This document shows positions 47,901-61,800 of a stretch of DNA of 64,000 nucleotides, piece by piece. Each line of letters begins with the position of its first letter. The first letter of the stretch is position 1. The DNA lies in contig OU612065.1 of the NCBI GenBank assembly GCA_914767715.1, forward strand, positions 2,048,001 to 2,112,000, written 5' to 3'. A program made the translations under genes and the position numbers. This stretch comes from Membranipora membranacea. Its lineage: Eukaryota; Bryozoa; Gymnolaemata; Cheilostomatida; Membraniporidae. Below the pieces are notes generated by a model. The model had not been told where the DNA came from and made no database searches. It worked only from the letters and a program-made list of their open reading frames with translations.

Positions 47901-50900
47901 CTATGGTGATTACTCTTGACTTATACATATACTCACCTCTGCCATGTTTATGTACCCTGTACCATTATGCTGTGTACTTTCCCCCCTAGCTGCCAAAAAT
48001 GTGAGCGGATGTAAAGTGGTATGTCTAGGGGGTTTCCCACAAGCTCGTAGCTTTCCTTTGTAGAACAAATCAGAAGCGTAGCTGACCAGCTCTTCATGTG
48101 ATCGATAATTGGCATCGAGCATTACTGTAAAATAGAGCAACCAAAATTATCTATGAGATGAGGGTGAAATTAAAATGCAAATAATCAGATGAGAAGGACT
48201 TTTATATTGTTGAAGCAGTAGCTAGAGCTGTCATACTCACTTTTACAATAGTGTGTGCTGTCGTAAAGATTAGCCAGACGCTCAAACAAGCTATCCTGGA
48301 GGCGATATCTAGAGGCGAGTTGTGAGCACACCTCGGGATTCATCTGCATGTGATCACCAGCCATGAATATCTTAGTGTTTCTGTCTGCCAGCACAAGAGG
48401 TATGAGTGTTTCCAGCTCCTTGGCCTGAGCTGCCTCATCTATCATTATATGCGTGAAAAAACCTGTAAAATAGATTGTAGAGATTGTAAGTGATATATGG
48501 ATATGAGACACATTTTATTATAAGGGGAATTTCTACCCCCTAATCCTCTCTGCTGCTTAGCTCCACCGAAATAATATTAGAAGACCAAAATGTGTGTATA
48601 GGACGGAGGATACAGTATAGGACGGAGGATACAGTATAGGACGGAGGATACAGTATAGGACGGAGGATACAGTATAGGACGGAGGATACAGTATAGGACG
48701 GAGGATACAGTATAGGACGGAGGATACAGCATAGGACGGAGGATACAGTATAGGACTGAGGATACAGTATAGGACGGAGGATACAGTATAGGACGGAGGA
48801 TACAGTATAGGACGGAGGATACAGTATAGGACGGAGGATACAGTATAGGACGGAGGATACAGTATAGGGCTGAGGATACAGTATAGGGCGGAGGATACAG
48901 TATAGGACGGAGGATACAGTATAGGACGGAGGATACAGTATAGGGCGGAGGATACAGTATAGGACGGAGGATACAGTATAGGACGGAGGATACAGTATAG
49001 GACGGAGGATACAGTATAGGGCGGAGGATACAGTATAGGACGGAGGATACAGTATAGGACGGAGGATACAGTATAGGACGGCGGATACAGTATAGGACGG
49101 CGGATACAGTATAGGACGGAGGATACAGTATAGGATGGAGGATACAGTATAGGACGGCGGATACAGTATAGGACGGAGGATACAGTATAGGACGGAGGAT
49201 ACAGTATAGGACTGAGGATACAGTATAGGACGGAGGATACAGTATAGGACGGAGGATACAGTATAGGACGGAGGATACAGTGTAGGGAATTTTATCGAGT
49301 TTCAAGTCACCAAATTAGAGAGACGAATTAGCTTTGACAATAAAATAAGCTGTGAAATGAGTTATCTGGAACCCAAAATGCTTCATCGATGGAAAGTTCC
49401 TCTATTTACTAACATTGATAGTCTTTTCCCTAAACCAGTTTGTTTTCATATTCTCTCACAAAATTAGACAGAGAAAACAAAGGAGAGCAAACTGCTGAAT
49501 GAAGCATAAAATTTGAATACTTCATCTTTTCAGGTAAATTGGTGTGATAATAAATGCCAGTTATTATCAAGTCAATGTGATGGCTTATTGAAAGTTTGTG
49601 TGAATACAGGGTATAGGAGAATTGTGAGTGCATATTACTTGTTTTTGTAACACAAGTGCTCACCTGATTCCAGCTTCAGTTTTATGAGACTGAAGCATGT
49701 AGCTAGCGTTGTGACTACCACCTTACAACCTTTCAAATCTTCAATAGTAGGGTCACGAAATGATTTAGTGCTTTCATCGATGAGTGCATACTGCCTGACC
49801 ACCTCGGAGAGTGTTAGAGTCCATCTGTGTTTGTAGACGACTCGCCGTAGAATACTGGGATGGTAATTAGCTGAGCCGCATATTAGCGGGTGGAGATAAT
49901 CCTTGATGTACAGATCAGCAGCACTGTAATAAATGAGAAAAAATGGCTTGGAATTTTATTGACCACTCAAATTAGGAAGGTGCCACTGTCAGCCTATATG
50001 GGGTAAAGAATGTAAAATGTTCACTGAATACAAAATAACTATTCCGGCGTATAACTAAAATAAAATAGCGAGTTTCATGTTAATATCTCAATGCTCCGAT
50101 AGAATGTATCACGTAATTTGATAGCTAACCTGTTTGAGTGAGTACATATCAGTATTCTGGTGTTAGGTTTGTTTAGTAAATGTATCACACTCTTAGCCAG
50201 TGTTAAAGTCTTTCCAGTTCCGAATGGTCCGATCAGGAGTACAGGAGGAAGTATTGAGTCAGTCTTTGTTGTAATAGCCATAAATCCTTCCTTCTGTTTC
50301 AGATTTAGTGAGACGTCTTTCATCTCAGAGTCTGTATTTTGCCCCCACTGTCTAAAATCCCCCCGGAAATATGACAATATGTTCCATTGATAATCAAGTA
50401 TGACATTAACAATACAGCATAGTTAATTTCAGCTATCTTAGGTTTTTTTTTATCATAGTTCATAGTATAATATAAATATGTACATATAGATGGGAGGCTG
50501 AGAATTTATGGAGCTTTTTTTGATAAGAGCATTTAGTTTATGTTTATGCAACAACTCAACATGCTGTCATCCGTTTTGACATTGAAAATATGTGTATTCT
50601 TACATCTGCTGTTGGGCCCATGGAATCGGGTTTGTTACATTGACATCAGGAAACAGAAACCAGTGGTGCTTCAGTTTATCTATGGCAAAATGCATCTCAC
50701 AGAATGGCAGCCTGTTAATCACAAACTGGATCTAAAATATAACAATATGAAATAATGAACTTAATATTTTTTTTATGAACATATAGAATGCTATCATTGT
50801 CATACTACGACCACAAAGATATGCTAGCTTTTCTGATTCAAACTCGATGTGGCGAATGTGAGTGGCGCGTTGACTGGTGACAATGTTGTATTCCCTATCA

Positions 50901-53900
50901 GAGAAGTATATCTTAACAATTTAACATTATGAGTACCTTCCCTCTACGCTCAATGGGATGCCACAAATCTAAATGGAACAGTTCGAGCCCTTAACGATGG
51001 TCTGATATGATTCTGATGACTTCTTATTGACTCTTGAAAATCTTTAAGCATGAATATGCATATTTACCTGACATTTTTGAGTTGTATCAGCCTCGAGACT
51101 TCCGTATCTGACGAAAGAGTGCGGCACATTTATAATCAGATAATCCTTCCCTCTTTCAAGAATACTGCATTCATACACCTAAAAATAATTATACAAAAAT
51201 TAATAAAAACTGCTGCTTTATCTTGAGATAATAATAATAAGGGGTCTGATGAGTAAAGGTAAAATGAGATTATACTGAATTTTTAAACTGGACTAGCAGC
51301 AGTGGTGTCAGCTTACTACATTAACCTACATTGGTTATCGCTAGAAGCACACTTTACAGCAATAAGTTAATTGCAAAACTTTATGGTACAAACAACAGGT
51401 AAAAAACCCTGCAAATATGCGAGTAGAACAGCAGAATTTGGCTCCTTCCGTTCAAGGCAGATCATTAAAGCTTTGAACGTCAGAGGAATACTCTAGAGTG
51501 CGGTTGGTTGCTGGAGAGATATCTGCCTACCTTATCAGGAAGCTGTTGTATGGATGTGGTGAGCAAGACAAAGTTGACATACTGTAGTAATATACGACCT
51601 TGTACAGTATCCTCTGAGAGGTTAGACTCCAGGGGTAATCGAGCGAATAGTTCACCATGCTGAGCGTAATTCGTTGTGTCGTCTGTAGCTGATTCTGTGG
51701 TGTATGAATTAGTAAATCTAATCTGACCACTCAAACTGAGCCTAAAAAATTTAAATTATTACGGATGTTATTCAAAATTATTCATGTAGCTATCTATACT
51801 TCTACTAAAAGTAACTGCACTCACGATAAGACTGTCATACTCTGTTGTTGATTATGTACAGAATGCTAGCATCCAAGTACTTACTTGGAAAGCTGATGAT
51901 ATTGTTCCGTTTCCTCTATGTACAGAAGGGAATGAGAAAATTCCTTATAATTAGTCGGTGTAGTGACCTCATGTCTCTCTAGTATATTGGTGCATTTAGT
52001 TATATCAGTAGGTCTGGTATAGTGAGAGAGAAGTTTGTCCTCGACAGTATCATAACTGTAATAGAATGATTCAATATTCAGAATTCTGTGAGCAGCTATC
52101 GAGTTATTCGGAAAATCACATGTCACTAGTTATAACTGATGATAATGGTATTTAGTAATGTGAACGAGGAAGTGACAATCAGTTCCCTTTAGTACCATAT
52201 TATCTGATTTCTCATACATCAACAATTCCACCCGTGGATTGTTAACTTACTGCTTTCTTGATCGAACAATTTCAACAACTGCATTCAAACTTTCCCAGCG
52301 TTTACTCTCGGTGATAAATAGATCTGTAGATTTAGTAGTTATGTCCTCTTGCTTCACTGACACGAGCAGATCTCTGTACAAATAATGGGGTTTGTTGAAG
52401 GAGAAAACTATCTTCCGTTTAAAAACTCCGTAGGTGTTAGCTCTGAACTTAACCTGAAATAAGATATGAAATAAAGGACCTCTGTCTAACAATAAAGAGT
52501 ATCAAAAATTTAATAACCTAATAAATTAAAAAAGCCTCACAGAGCACTTCCATCAGCTCACAGTATTTTTATGTCTTACCTTGATTTTGTATGCTTGAGG
52601 TGATTTATCATTGTGCTTCTCAAATTCATCATTCTTCCACTCCTCAAGAGACTTTGTTATAAGGAACTTATTTTCTGTTGTGGCTGAGAATCTTGAAACA
52701 TCAGTGATGCAGAAGTTAGCAACACTATCCTCATGTAGGAATGTCACCCCAGCAAGACAGTCCTTTGAATTAAAACCTATATTTTATACTATACTATATG
52801 ACAACAAGAGATTGGAGCGTGACTCAAATATAGCTATGAGAACTCAAGGGTATAGATCAATGTTACTTTCCTTTTTGCTTGACATTCTGTTAAAATGGAG
52901 TGGGTTGGAGAGGAAACGCATCCCTTCACAGCCAGTAATACGCACTGTAACGACGTTACAACGCCTTCCTGTGCAAGCGATAGAGCAGATACAATCACTA
53001 ACTCACCATTGTGATTGAAACTTTTAATTTCTACATTATCGTAGCATTTTCTATTAAGCAAGCTAGCTAAGGATACTATATCAGCACTCTAAATGAGGGC
53101 GATTGTTCATAATAACTCTATGACCTTGTAGGTATTGATCGTGAACTCCCACTCTAGCTCTTCAGACTTGTTCCTCACTTTAGCGATTGTAGTCTTGTCA
53201 CAGTACATTGTGATATTTGGAATCTCTTTCAAAAGCTAGTGGTAGATAATAAAATTGGATTAAAAATTAATTTGCAGGAAGGCAAGAGAAAATATTTCGG
53301 TTCAAACAAAAGAATAATGAGGTATTTTTATGTAATATATACATACAATTTTTCTGTACATTTTAATGGTATGGCCTCAATCCTAAGATCCCCGAGTCTC
53401 TTGGCAGTAGCAACTAATTATATAAGTCTTAGTAGTTTACATACGATTGACTCAGGTCTATCTGCAGATGCCAGTTTTGTTTTGACTTCACCAGCAAGAG
53501 TGCTGCTCTGCGTTTCCCATAACTGCTTAATTTTATCAGATGATAGAATACCCCTTTGCTGCCATTCTTCCAGTTCTGCCTGGCTATGAGCACTCAGACA
53601 ATTATCTCCATACTGACAGTTGTCTTTTCTGTTTCAAATACAAACATGGTCGCCTAAGTTTATAATATTAATATTGACTAGGTATACCATTGCTAACGAA
53701 CATACAAACAGTAAGAAAATATTATATACGAGAGTTGAATTTGAGGAATGCATATTGGCTAAAATATTGGTGTGAATAAACATGAAATTCAATTGAATTT
53801 CACAGAAAACAATGCGGAATATAAAGGAAGATTTGTTCTAGTTTACCTATCACATATCTTATACTGGTCAGTGGTAAGCAGCTGAGGGGGTGCTCTGTAA

Positions 53901-53994
53901 CGCCACATTCTGTCCCTCGCTCCAAACATACTTTCGGCTGCAGCTCCACTAATGTTAGTGTTTATCAATCTATGCAGGTCCGGCCTCACACATG
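44906..53994 (-). CDS. HELZ: HELZ-type SF1 RNA helicase with CCCH zinc finger and PAM2 motif (5' end not found)
   Basis: Cytoplasmic Upf1-like helicase that in other animals binds PABP and the CCR4-NOT complex. Exons in order: 53847-53994, 53445-53628, 53125-53235, 52580-52762, 52251-52453, 51885-52055, 51531-51741, 51068-51178, 50604-50731, 50130-50351, 49664-49923, 48241-48462, 47937-48124, 46985-47177, 46457-46649, 46088-46182, 45632-45813 and 44906-45487, in phase, about 1,195 residues. The first two encode a CCCH finger (C-x5-C-x5-C-x3-H, then [12 protein letters not shown]). The core has GPFGTGKT (Walker A), THSNSAADLY, DEAAQA (Walker B), [15 protein letters not shown] and [26 protein letters not shown] after the core is a PAM2 motif. 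The tail is Gln/Ser-rich and far shorter than in humans. The N-terminal roughly 170 residues of the family, which precede the finger, were not found. Confidence 0.93.
48601..49284. repeat. 19-bp minisatellite, about 36 copies, in HELZ intron
   Basis: Unit GGACGGAGGATACAGTATA repeated without length change, with sparse variants (GGGCGG, GGACTG, GGACGGC, GGATGG, CAGCATA). It is in the intron between the exons 49664-49923 and 48241-48462. A 242-codon open frame runs through it on the minus strand only because the unit lacks stops in that phase. Confidence 0.95.
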
Positions 53995-54099
53995 CTGGTA
54001 TAAAACCTAGATTTTATAATTGTTCAGTGTATGTTAAATTGAAAGACCCTACTGTGTATGTTAGCATTCCTTACTATGAGGCCTAGGTAATTGGATTAA

Positions 54100-54245
54100 G
54101 CAAACTACAACCCGCCTGGGTTGACTGCAGTCTACTTACTACGACCTGCCTGTAAATTGAGAGCAACTCAACACGGAACATTTCAGCCTCTTCGCAAAGC
54201 AATTATTTATTTCTCTGTCTTCAGATAGAGAGAAAAAACTTTGAA
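54100..54245 (+). repeat. tRNA-derived SINE-like repeat, copy 2
   Basis: Body matches 10648-10790: GACCTGCCTGTAAATTGAG, then AGCAACT, then CTCTTCGCAAAGCA, then ATTTCTCTGTCTTCAGATAG. The tRNA-like head is mostly lost. Confidence 0.45.
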
Positions 54246-55182
54246 AAATTTGAGCTAATAATATCCTAAGCAGCATTGACAAGTCATTTCAATCTAGTGC
54301 AAGCATCTGATGATTAGTTTAATTAATTATTCAAACAAGGAATGAGAAACAATTTGTTTGTGGTTTAATCATAAGCATACTATATCACCAGACCAGACTA
54401 GAGGCAAGGAGATAGTATTAGTATGATAAAAAGAAGTGTGTAAAGAGAGGTAGGAAGACTGAAACTTGTGAGGGATACCAGCAGCAATTATACCAAATAT
54501 CTTTGATACATACATATGTTGAATTGGTTATATTATGTGCATGTTACCAAGGAGCTGGTGTTGATCTGTGAAAATTTGACCACAAAGATTAATGTCATGT
54601 AAAATAATACAGTTTTTACGTCAAGTTTCCAATTCACATTTTACCCCACTACTGGAAATTCCAAAATGAAACTTCCCCTGTGAGAGAAAGATTGTATTGA
54701 ATATTTGCCCAAGAAAGAGGATTAACCGGTCGTCTCTCATTCAATGAGGTTGTCTTTGAGGAACTTAGGCAACGTTGATGTGTTTTGTATATCTTAATAG
54801 TCCTAGGGATTATTACAGCATCTCAATGGACCAAGTTGGTTTCACTTTGCATCTAACACACACTACAGCCAAAGCTTACAGCAGGAGCCATTCCCAAATT
54901 TAAATACTAGAATTCATACATCATCTACATGACTTGGTGAGCTTTGGAACAGTGATATTGAATTAATTGTGAACAGCATTGATATTTGTGCAACTTTCTT
55001 AATACTATGCTTTCACTCAACACATCACTACAACCCATGAATGTACCAATCCAATGTGTATGTTACTGTCTTTAGACTTAGTAGTCTCGTCTGTGTCTCT
55101 GTCCTGACAAGTACAGTAGAGTAGCATCTCAAGGCAGACTTTTTCTACCACTCTGCCCTACCATAACACATTAACCACCAAA

Positions 55183-55428
55183 ATGTCATGCTTGCAAGCC
55201 TCTGTGAGTAGATGCTGCACTGAGGCAATGTACATGGTCACAAGCCCATCATACAATGCACTTATGTTGGTTATGGTAATCAATGTGTTAGCTCTAATAG
55301 TAGGCTATTGGGTGAGGAGTATTTTAAACAGCAGTAGCAGGTTTAAAAAGGCAGGACATCACAGGAGTTATCTTGACACCTCCTTGGGCCAGCTGGTGCT
55401 CGTAAGCATGCAATCTAACAAACTCTAG
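55183..55428 (+). CDS. doubtful 81-codon ORF with one hydrophobic segment
   Basis: I do not recognise it. The frame from ATG to TAG carries one likely membrane span (NALMLVMVINVLALIVGYWV) near residues 25-45, followed by a basic stretch. No splice sites or paralogue were noted, and the opposite strand also has a fair open stretch here. It may be chance, or a short exon of either neighbour. Confidence 0.2.
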   Translation: MSCLQASVSRCCTEAMYMVTSPSYNALMLVMVINVLALIVGYWVRSILNSSSRFKKAGHHRSYLDTSLGQLVLVSMQSNKL

Positions 55429-55881
55429 TATCAAACCCTGTTTGGTGCTTCTGAGTGGTTGATACTGGAATTATGTAAAACCTGATTGTGAAAGCCGGTA
55501 TTCATCCACAAAGGGATACACACTGCAAGTACACCTCGTTGACTTCGAACCTCTGCTAGCTATGAGGACATATTCATTCATTTCATACACATTTCTAGTT
55601 GGAATTTCTTTCGCTATCATGATGAGTTAACATAATTTATTTATTTTAGACGTTTACATCTGCTGTACAGGGAGATGTGGGAACATTGTGCGTAAAATCC
55701 CTCGATAGATCAAGCTCAGCGATACAATGTCCAGATATGTCAAAATAGGTAAAGAGTTTTCATTTTGGATTGGATTCTCGACTCGATAAAAAAATTAAAT
55801 TTGTCATCTTTTTGTTCAACCATCAGAGTGTCCTAAATTATCGACAGTCAATAACTAGTCTGTGGTCTTGTTCTGAACTTG

Positions 55882-58800
55882 ATGTGTTTTTGTTGTTGTT
55901 TTTTAGTCATTTTTATTGTTGTCATGTGTCTGGCTGATGGAGCTGTAGCTAACCCATCTCAGTCTACAGATGGAGTACCTTTCAGACCAAAATATTCTTC
56001 TTCTCGAGAGCCTACGGTAATATGTACACAATATTATACTAGTTATAGGATACACATATAAATACCTATGTTTATGGTATATACAGATGAATTCTACCAT
56101 CCAAAGATGCGAACTAAATTCTTAATCATACTTCTTTGGTGCTTCAAGAATATAATTGAGTAACTACTGAAAAACCTTTACTCATGGTTCTCTGTCAAAC
56201 ATACAGTCTATTATAACACAAGTTTCTTACTCATGTTTATGCTATTAATTTAGTGTCTTGGCTGGATTGAGTGCACTAGTAATTAATATCAGGCGTGATG
56301 CGGACAGCTATTGACATGCTGATGTAACTAACTTATGTTTTCATTTGAACTCACAGGATATTAGAAAAAGAAGAGCAGCCACCGCAGAGCAGTCTAAGTT
56401 GTGGCCAAATGCAACTATACCATTCAAGTTCTCACCAGATATAGCAGGTGAGAAAAAAAAATCAGATTATTAATCACTGCGTGTAGTTGTTTTAACAAAG
56501 ACTGTAGATATCTATAAAATTTGGTAATAATATCAATTTCCACAAAACTTTTGAAAGTCATATCAAATCAGCTTCAATAACTCATAACGTACATAATTTG
56601 CCGGGAGGACCCTACAGCTTATCATGAAAATATCATTCACAGTTGATGGTAAATAAATTGGACGGGCGGTTGTCAGAATATTTGTTCACCTTCCTGTTGT
56701 AGACACACTGAGGAGATATCTGGTAGATGGGATGACACACTGGGAGAATCATACTTGTATCGAGTTTGTAGATAAGGATCTTAGTCACAATGACTATGTA
56801 GTATTCTCCTCAGAGTCATGCGGGTACGTCTAAAAAATATTATTCATCAATAATTCATTGACTCAGACCAAATCCAATCAGCCCTAATTACACCAAACAA
56901 GAATTCATATTATAAGAATATTTCTAATATTACCACATTGTGAACATTGCTCAATATGGTCTCTGTGCTCTGCTGTAACGCGTTTTAATCTCTTTTTTTC
57001 CAACAAGATTTATTTCTTTTAATGTCATGAGATCTTCTCTCATACAATGCACCAAAAATCATCTGATTCAGTTCTTATTCAGTAACTGTACCGATCATAA
57101 AACAGACATACATCTCATCACACAAAAGCGTCATCTCAAACAGACAATAAAAATAAAAGCAGGCAGTGGAGTGTGTGTTTGTTTCCATGATTCATAAATG
57201 GTTTTGCTGGCGGTAATTAGAACGTTGGACCAAACCCAAAACAAAGCATTTAACGACCACAGCACTGGAATGATAGCACAAACTATTGTCCTAGATCAAG
57301 TTTGCTCCATTTTTCCCCCGTTGGAATTGCCCCCCTCTACTGACACCCCATGTCAGTAGAGGGGGGGGGGGGCAATTCCAACGGGGGAAAAATGGAGCAA
57401 ACTTGATCTACTATTGTCCTAATGATTTCGACATGAAAGTGTGGAAATCACAGCATTCCAAATTTTGGAATTATAGAAAATGTGTTTTGTACATCGGTGA
57501 AACATCAGCAATAAGTGTGTGTTTGTATTATTTCTGATGATATTGGTGTAAGTTGACTCTTGCCTTGTAAATGATTTATTGCTAAATTTCATCGAACTCT
57601 TTCCTCTAAAGATTCACATTTAATGTTTGTTGTAGATGTTGCTCATCTGTTGGTCATACGGGTGGTAGACAGACTTTGTCTCTGCAGGATTACTGTGCTA
57701 ATTCCGGAGTGGCTATGCATGAGCTCGGCCACCTTATTGGATTCTGGCATGAGCACACTCGGCCCGATAGAGACAAAGTCATCAAAGTTCTCTGGGGTAA
57801 CATCATCCCCGAACAGCATATCAACTTTGAGAAAAAGGAAACTATGGAGATTGAGTCGTTTGGTCGCCCTTATGATCTTCGGTCGATAATGCATTATAGT
57901 CCTGTGAGTTATCTATGATGTTTTGATATAATATTTATCTCTATAATACCATGAGCATTGTTTTGGGTTTGTAGCCGCCAAGCACATGTGTATACTACAT
58001 TACAGATTCACTTGAATGTCGGTTGGCCTTCCTAATGTACAGCTGTATTTTCAAAAGCTCAGATAAATGCCTAATGTATCAATACTTTTTTTATTTCATA
58101 TATCTGCAATTTTAATTCAACAAATTATCTGAAGGAATACTGAAATTAAATTTTGTTCCTGTCCCTGTTTCATAATATCATGAGAATTCATATTATGTAG
58201 AAAAGGCAGAAGAGTGATACATGTATATAGTATATGACTGTCACCCTTTTTTTTATCCACAGCTGACCTTCTCTAATGGTAAAGGTCCTACAATGAGGAC
58301 ATTGAGTGGGGAGGTTCTGGGGAAACAACCCCAAACTTTGAGTGGGGAGGATATTCTACAGGCTAGATTACTATACAAGTGTCCAGGTGGGTACACGACA
58401 CAACATTAGGACTTTTGGCTAGCAAATTTTTGCAAGCTGAATGAGTTTTCTGCATTCAACTATTTTTCTGTACAATTGTTAGACACAGGTTGAGCATGTT
58501 AAACTCCAAATTCTCTCGTAGTTGCTATGCTCTTGTTTGTTGAGGAAGAACATCACACATAATGCATGTCTCATAACTTATCTGCGTATTGCAGTCATAT
58601 TGTGGTAACTGTTGTCTCTGAACTTTCAGCTGACTCCCAAATTATTTTACAGTGCATAAATGTATTTATGACATAACAGATGTCTCTGGTTCTATAACAA
58701 GTCCTTACTATCCAAACACATATCTATCAAATCAGGATTGTCAATGGGTCATCAGCATACCACCGGGTAAGTACATCCGATAGGAATTATATATCATAAA

Positions 58801-61800
58801 CTTTCACATCTGACAAATTTACATCATGGTTCTCAACTATATAGTACTATAGATAAATCAGGATGCTCTGATCAGTTTTTTATAATGAGAAATTGTGGTA
58901 AGAATTTTATACTTTCGGATCTCAGGTAGGAAAGTTATACTGAAGTTTGATCAGCTGAACATTCAGGACAGCTATAAGTGTTCTGCGGATTATTTGAGGA
59001 TACATGAGTATAACTCAACTGGTAATCTGATTGGCTTATTCTGTGGCTCTGGACTCCCTCCTACAATAACATCTTCTGTCTCATTGTGGCTGACATTTCA
59101 CTCAGACTGGATACTAACTAAGCCGGGATTCTCTCTTCACTACCAAGTCTCAGGTCTGTGTCAACCTTGCTTCCAAAGATTTTCTCGTGAGTCGAAAGTC
59201 GAGGCAAAATTCTGTCTAAAACCAGCAAACATTTGATCTACCATCTAACAGTTATATATACTGGATTTTTAGCTGATTATGTCCATTTATATTTTCAGAC
59301 ATACACCCTGTCGACAACCTAAAGCTGAATGGTTTGGCGCAAAGTGCTTCATATTTGAACAATAAAGGTAGGTAGTTCAAGTTTCTCTCATCTTACTGAC
59401 CTTATATGCCATGGTAAAGCTTTCAATACTTATGCCTTGATTGCACTTCATGAGGTCTCGCTGGCATCATACTAGTTTAAGCGCTTTAACAGTGTCGGGA
59501 TAGCTGGTAGTAGAATTTCATTATCAACCACTTTCCCAACCACCAAAGTGGTTGATAATGAAGTGCCTCTACTAGCATCCCGCCACCGTTTGAGCGCTTA
59601 AACTAGCATCATACCAGTGATTCCCATTTATTCAACTTGTGATTTTGGTTGTAGAATGTGTGCAGATTTCTCGAGCTAGTCATGGTGTCTATCACTCGGT
59701 CGCTATTCCAACAGGAAATATTGCATCAGTAATACAATGTTCATTCCTCATTGATGGATCACAATCAAAGTGTGAGTTAGCGTTCTCCTCGACTGTCTCA
59801 CTGATCGTTTGTATCTCAGCTCAATGTTACAGGCATGATTTATTGGCTAATAACTGTATATAATATCTAATGTAATGTATATAACTGGATCCACTGTCGA
59901 TGTAGCTCATTATTCTTGCTAAACTGGACTGTATTAAGATTATGTGTTATGATATGAATACAGTGAAGACTCTGAAGCTATCGCTGAGTACTAATCAGTC
60001 CCGAGCGTATGGATCAGACTGCCTTGGAGATGTGTATGTACCGACTATACATCATACAGATCAGCGTCTCACTCAGTTTGAATCAAGTGGGGACAATGAG
60101 GATGAAAAGAATCAGCTTAGTGAAGACAGGTCAGTCAACTCATCAGTATATCACTTATCAGATAGAGTGGGTACCAAGCTGTTTTGGTAGGGGTGTGGGG
60201 TACTGATAGAAACAGCTGGGACACACACACAAGCTGCACCTTCCACTCTAGAAGCTTTTACTCCTTTTCTTGAAATCAAGTCACAGTAGATTATTTTCGA
60301 AGATATGTGCTGTCTATTTGGAGTTGAGAAATCTTACACTTATCTTGGTAACTTATTGCTGGTTTTATTCATTCCGTTTGCAGATGGGAGCAAGTACACT
60401 ACCAATGTGGAAATGATAGAGAGGCAACAGATTTATTGTTAGAACATGACATAGCTTTTCTTATATGGAGTTCTGATCGTCACCGCGCTCTCACTCTAAA
60501 TTATTGGATCGGTGAGACAATCCTTGTGACAGGCTGAAATATTACTAAGTCATCCGATAAACACTTATATTTTTATGCTCATGGTTATTCCTAGATCCAA
60601 GATTGATCCAGTTTGCCTGCATTCCAGTTGCTCCTCCTCTATAGATAAAACTGCTTATCAGTGGAAGGGGAGAAACTCCAAATGCAGGCAAACTAGACCA
60701 AGTGTGTTCTAGGTCATTCCATGCAATTCCTATTAGCTATGGCTTAGAGATGAAAGTAAATTTTAAAATGATAGTTTTTTAAAGATATTTTTATAACATC
60801 ATGTTAATGGTGTGACTGCTGCTCATGTTTCACCAGTTTATGTATGGAGTGTCCTATTATCGCTAACATGTAGATAGACTACGATGAATGTGAGGCCTTG
60901 TCACCATGTGATCATATCTGTGAGAATACTGTAGAAGGCTATCAATGCTCCTGTAATAACGGATATCAGTTAGTCAATGGTCATTTATGTGAGGTGAAAC
61001 AACAATCCACCATAGGTAAGCAATATGCTAAGAGTGTTACTCACTAGAGTCACACTATATCATGCTGCCTTCTTGCCAGAATTTTGGTAGCCAAGGCAAT
61101 CAAATTGTGTATGATCTAATTTATGGCTGCTGATTGATGACTCTTCTGCGTTGTTTCTTTTCCAAAACATTACTCCAACATCAGCCTTATATCATTTGGT
61201 AAAGCCAATGGATGTTAACCTTGGAATGTTGTCTGTTGTTGTTGATGTGTGGATGTAGAGGAGGGTGCCTGGAAAGAAGGCTTTGGTGCCAGCCATTTCA
61301 GTATTTGATAACTATTTAGAGAGATGCCACCGATCAGTCTCTGGAGTTGTGGGTAAACTTATCTCGAGTACTGAACCTCACACCACATGCACTTATGATA
61401 TAGTAAGGCCTGGGTATAAAATCACTCTCAGGTTTCTCTCCCTCCGATTACCAAAGAGCGGCGACTGTGACGCCAACTACATAGAAGTCATATCTAAAAG
61501 GGTAAGAGATCATATTACCAATTTCAGACTTATTGTCTGAATGTCTTGAATGAAATATAAAATATATATACCGCTGTAGACAAATTTGTCAGGATACAGT
61601 ATCAGATATTCTTATTCTGTAACGGATTGAAATCTTTCTATTGAACTTCCTAGTTCTTCACTTTCATTCATTTTATTTACAACTTCTCCTTATATTAACA
61701 GAAGCTGCTGGCTAATCTATGTGATAACGTGAGTGATTTAGAGCTAAGTGCTGGAGAGTCTATGTCCATTACTCAGTATACAGACACGGCTCAAGTTACA

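Larger units (their letters stand above)
53995..55881. other. divergent intergenic space, HELZ / tolloid-like gene
   Basis: It should contain the missing HELZ 5' exons or promoter and the promoter of the protease gene. No HELZ-like exon was found. A SINE-like copy and one 81-codon frame are listed separately. Confidence 0.5.

Noticed and set aside
48601-49284. Regular repeat array as a CRISPR-like locus
   Set aside because: The units are contiguous without spacers, and the host is an animal nuclear genome.
48577-49305. 242-codon minus-strand open frame of 19-residue repeats
   Set aside because: It is the translation of the 19-bp minisatellite. The repeat unit simply lacks stops in that phase, and the region is an intron of HELZ.
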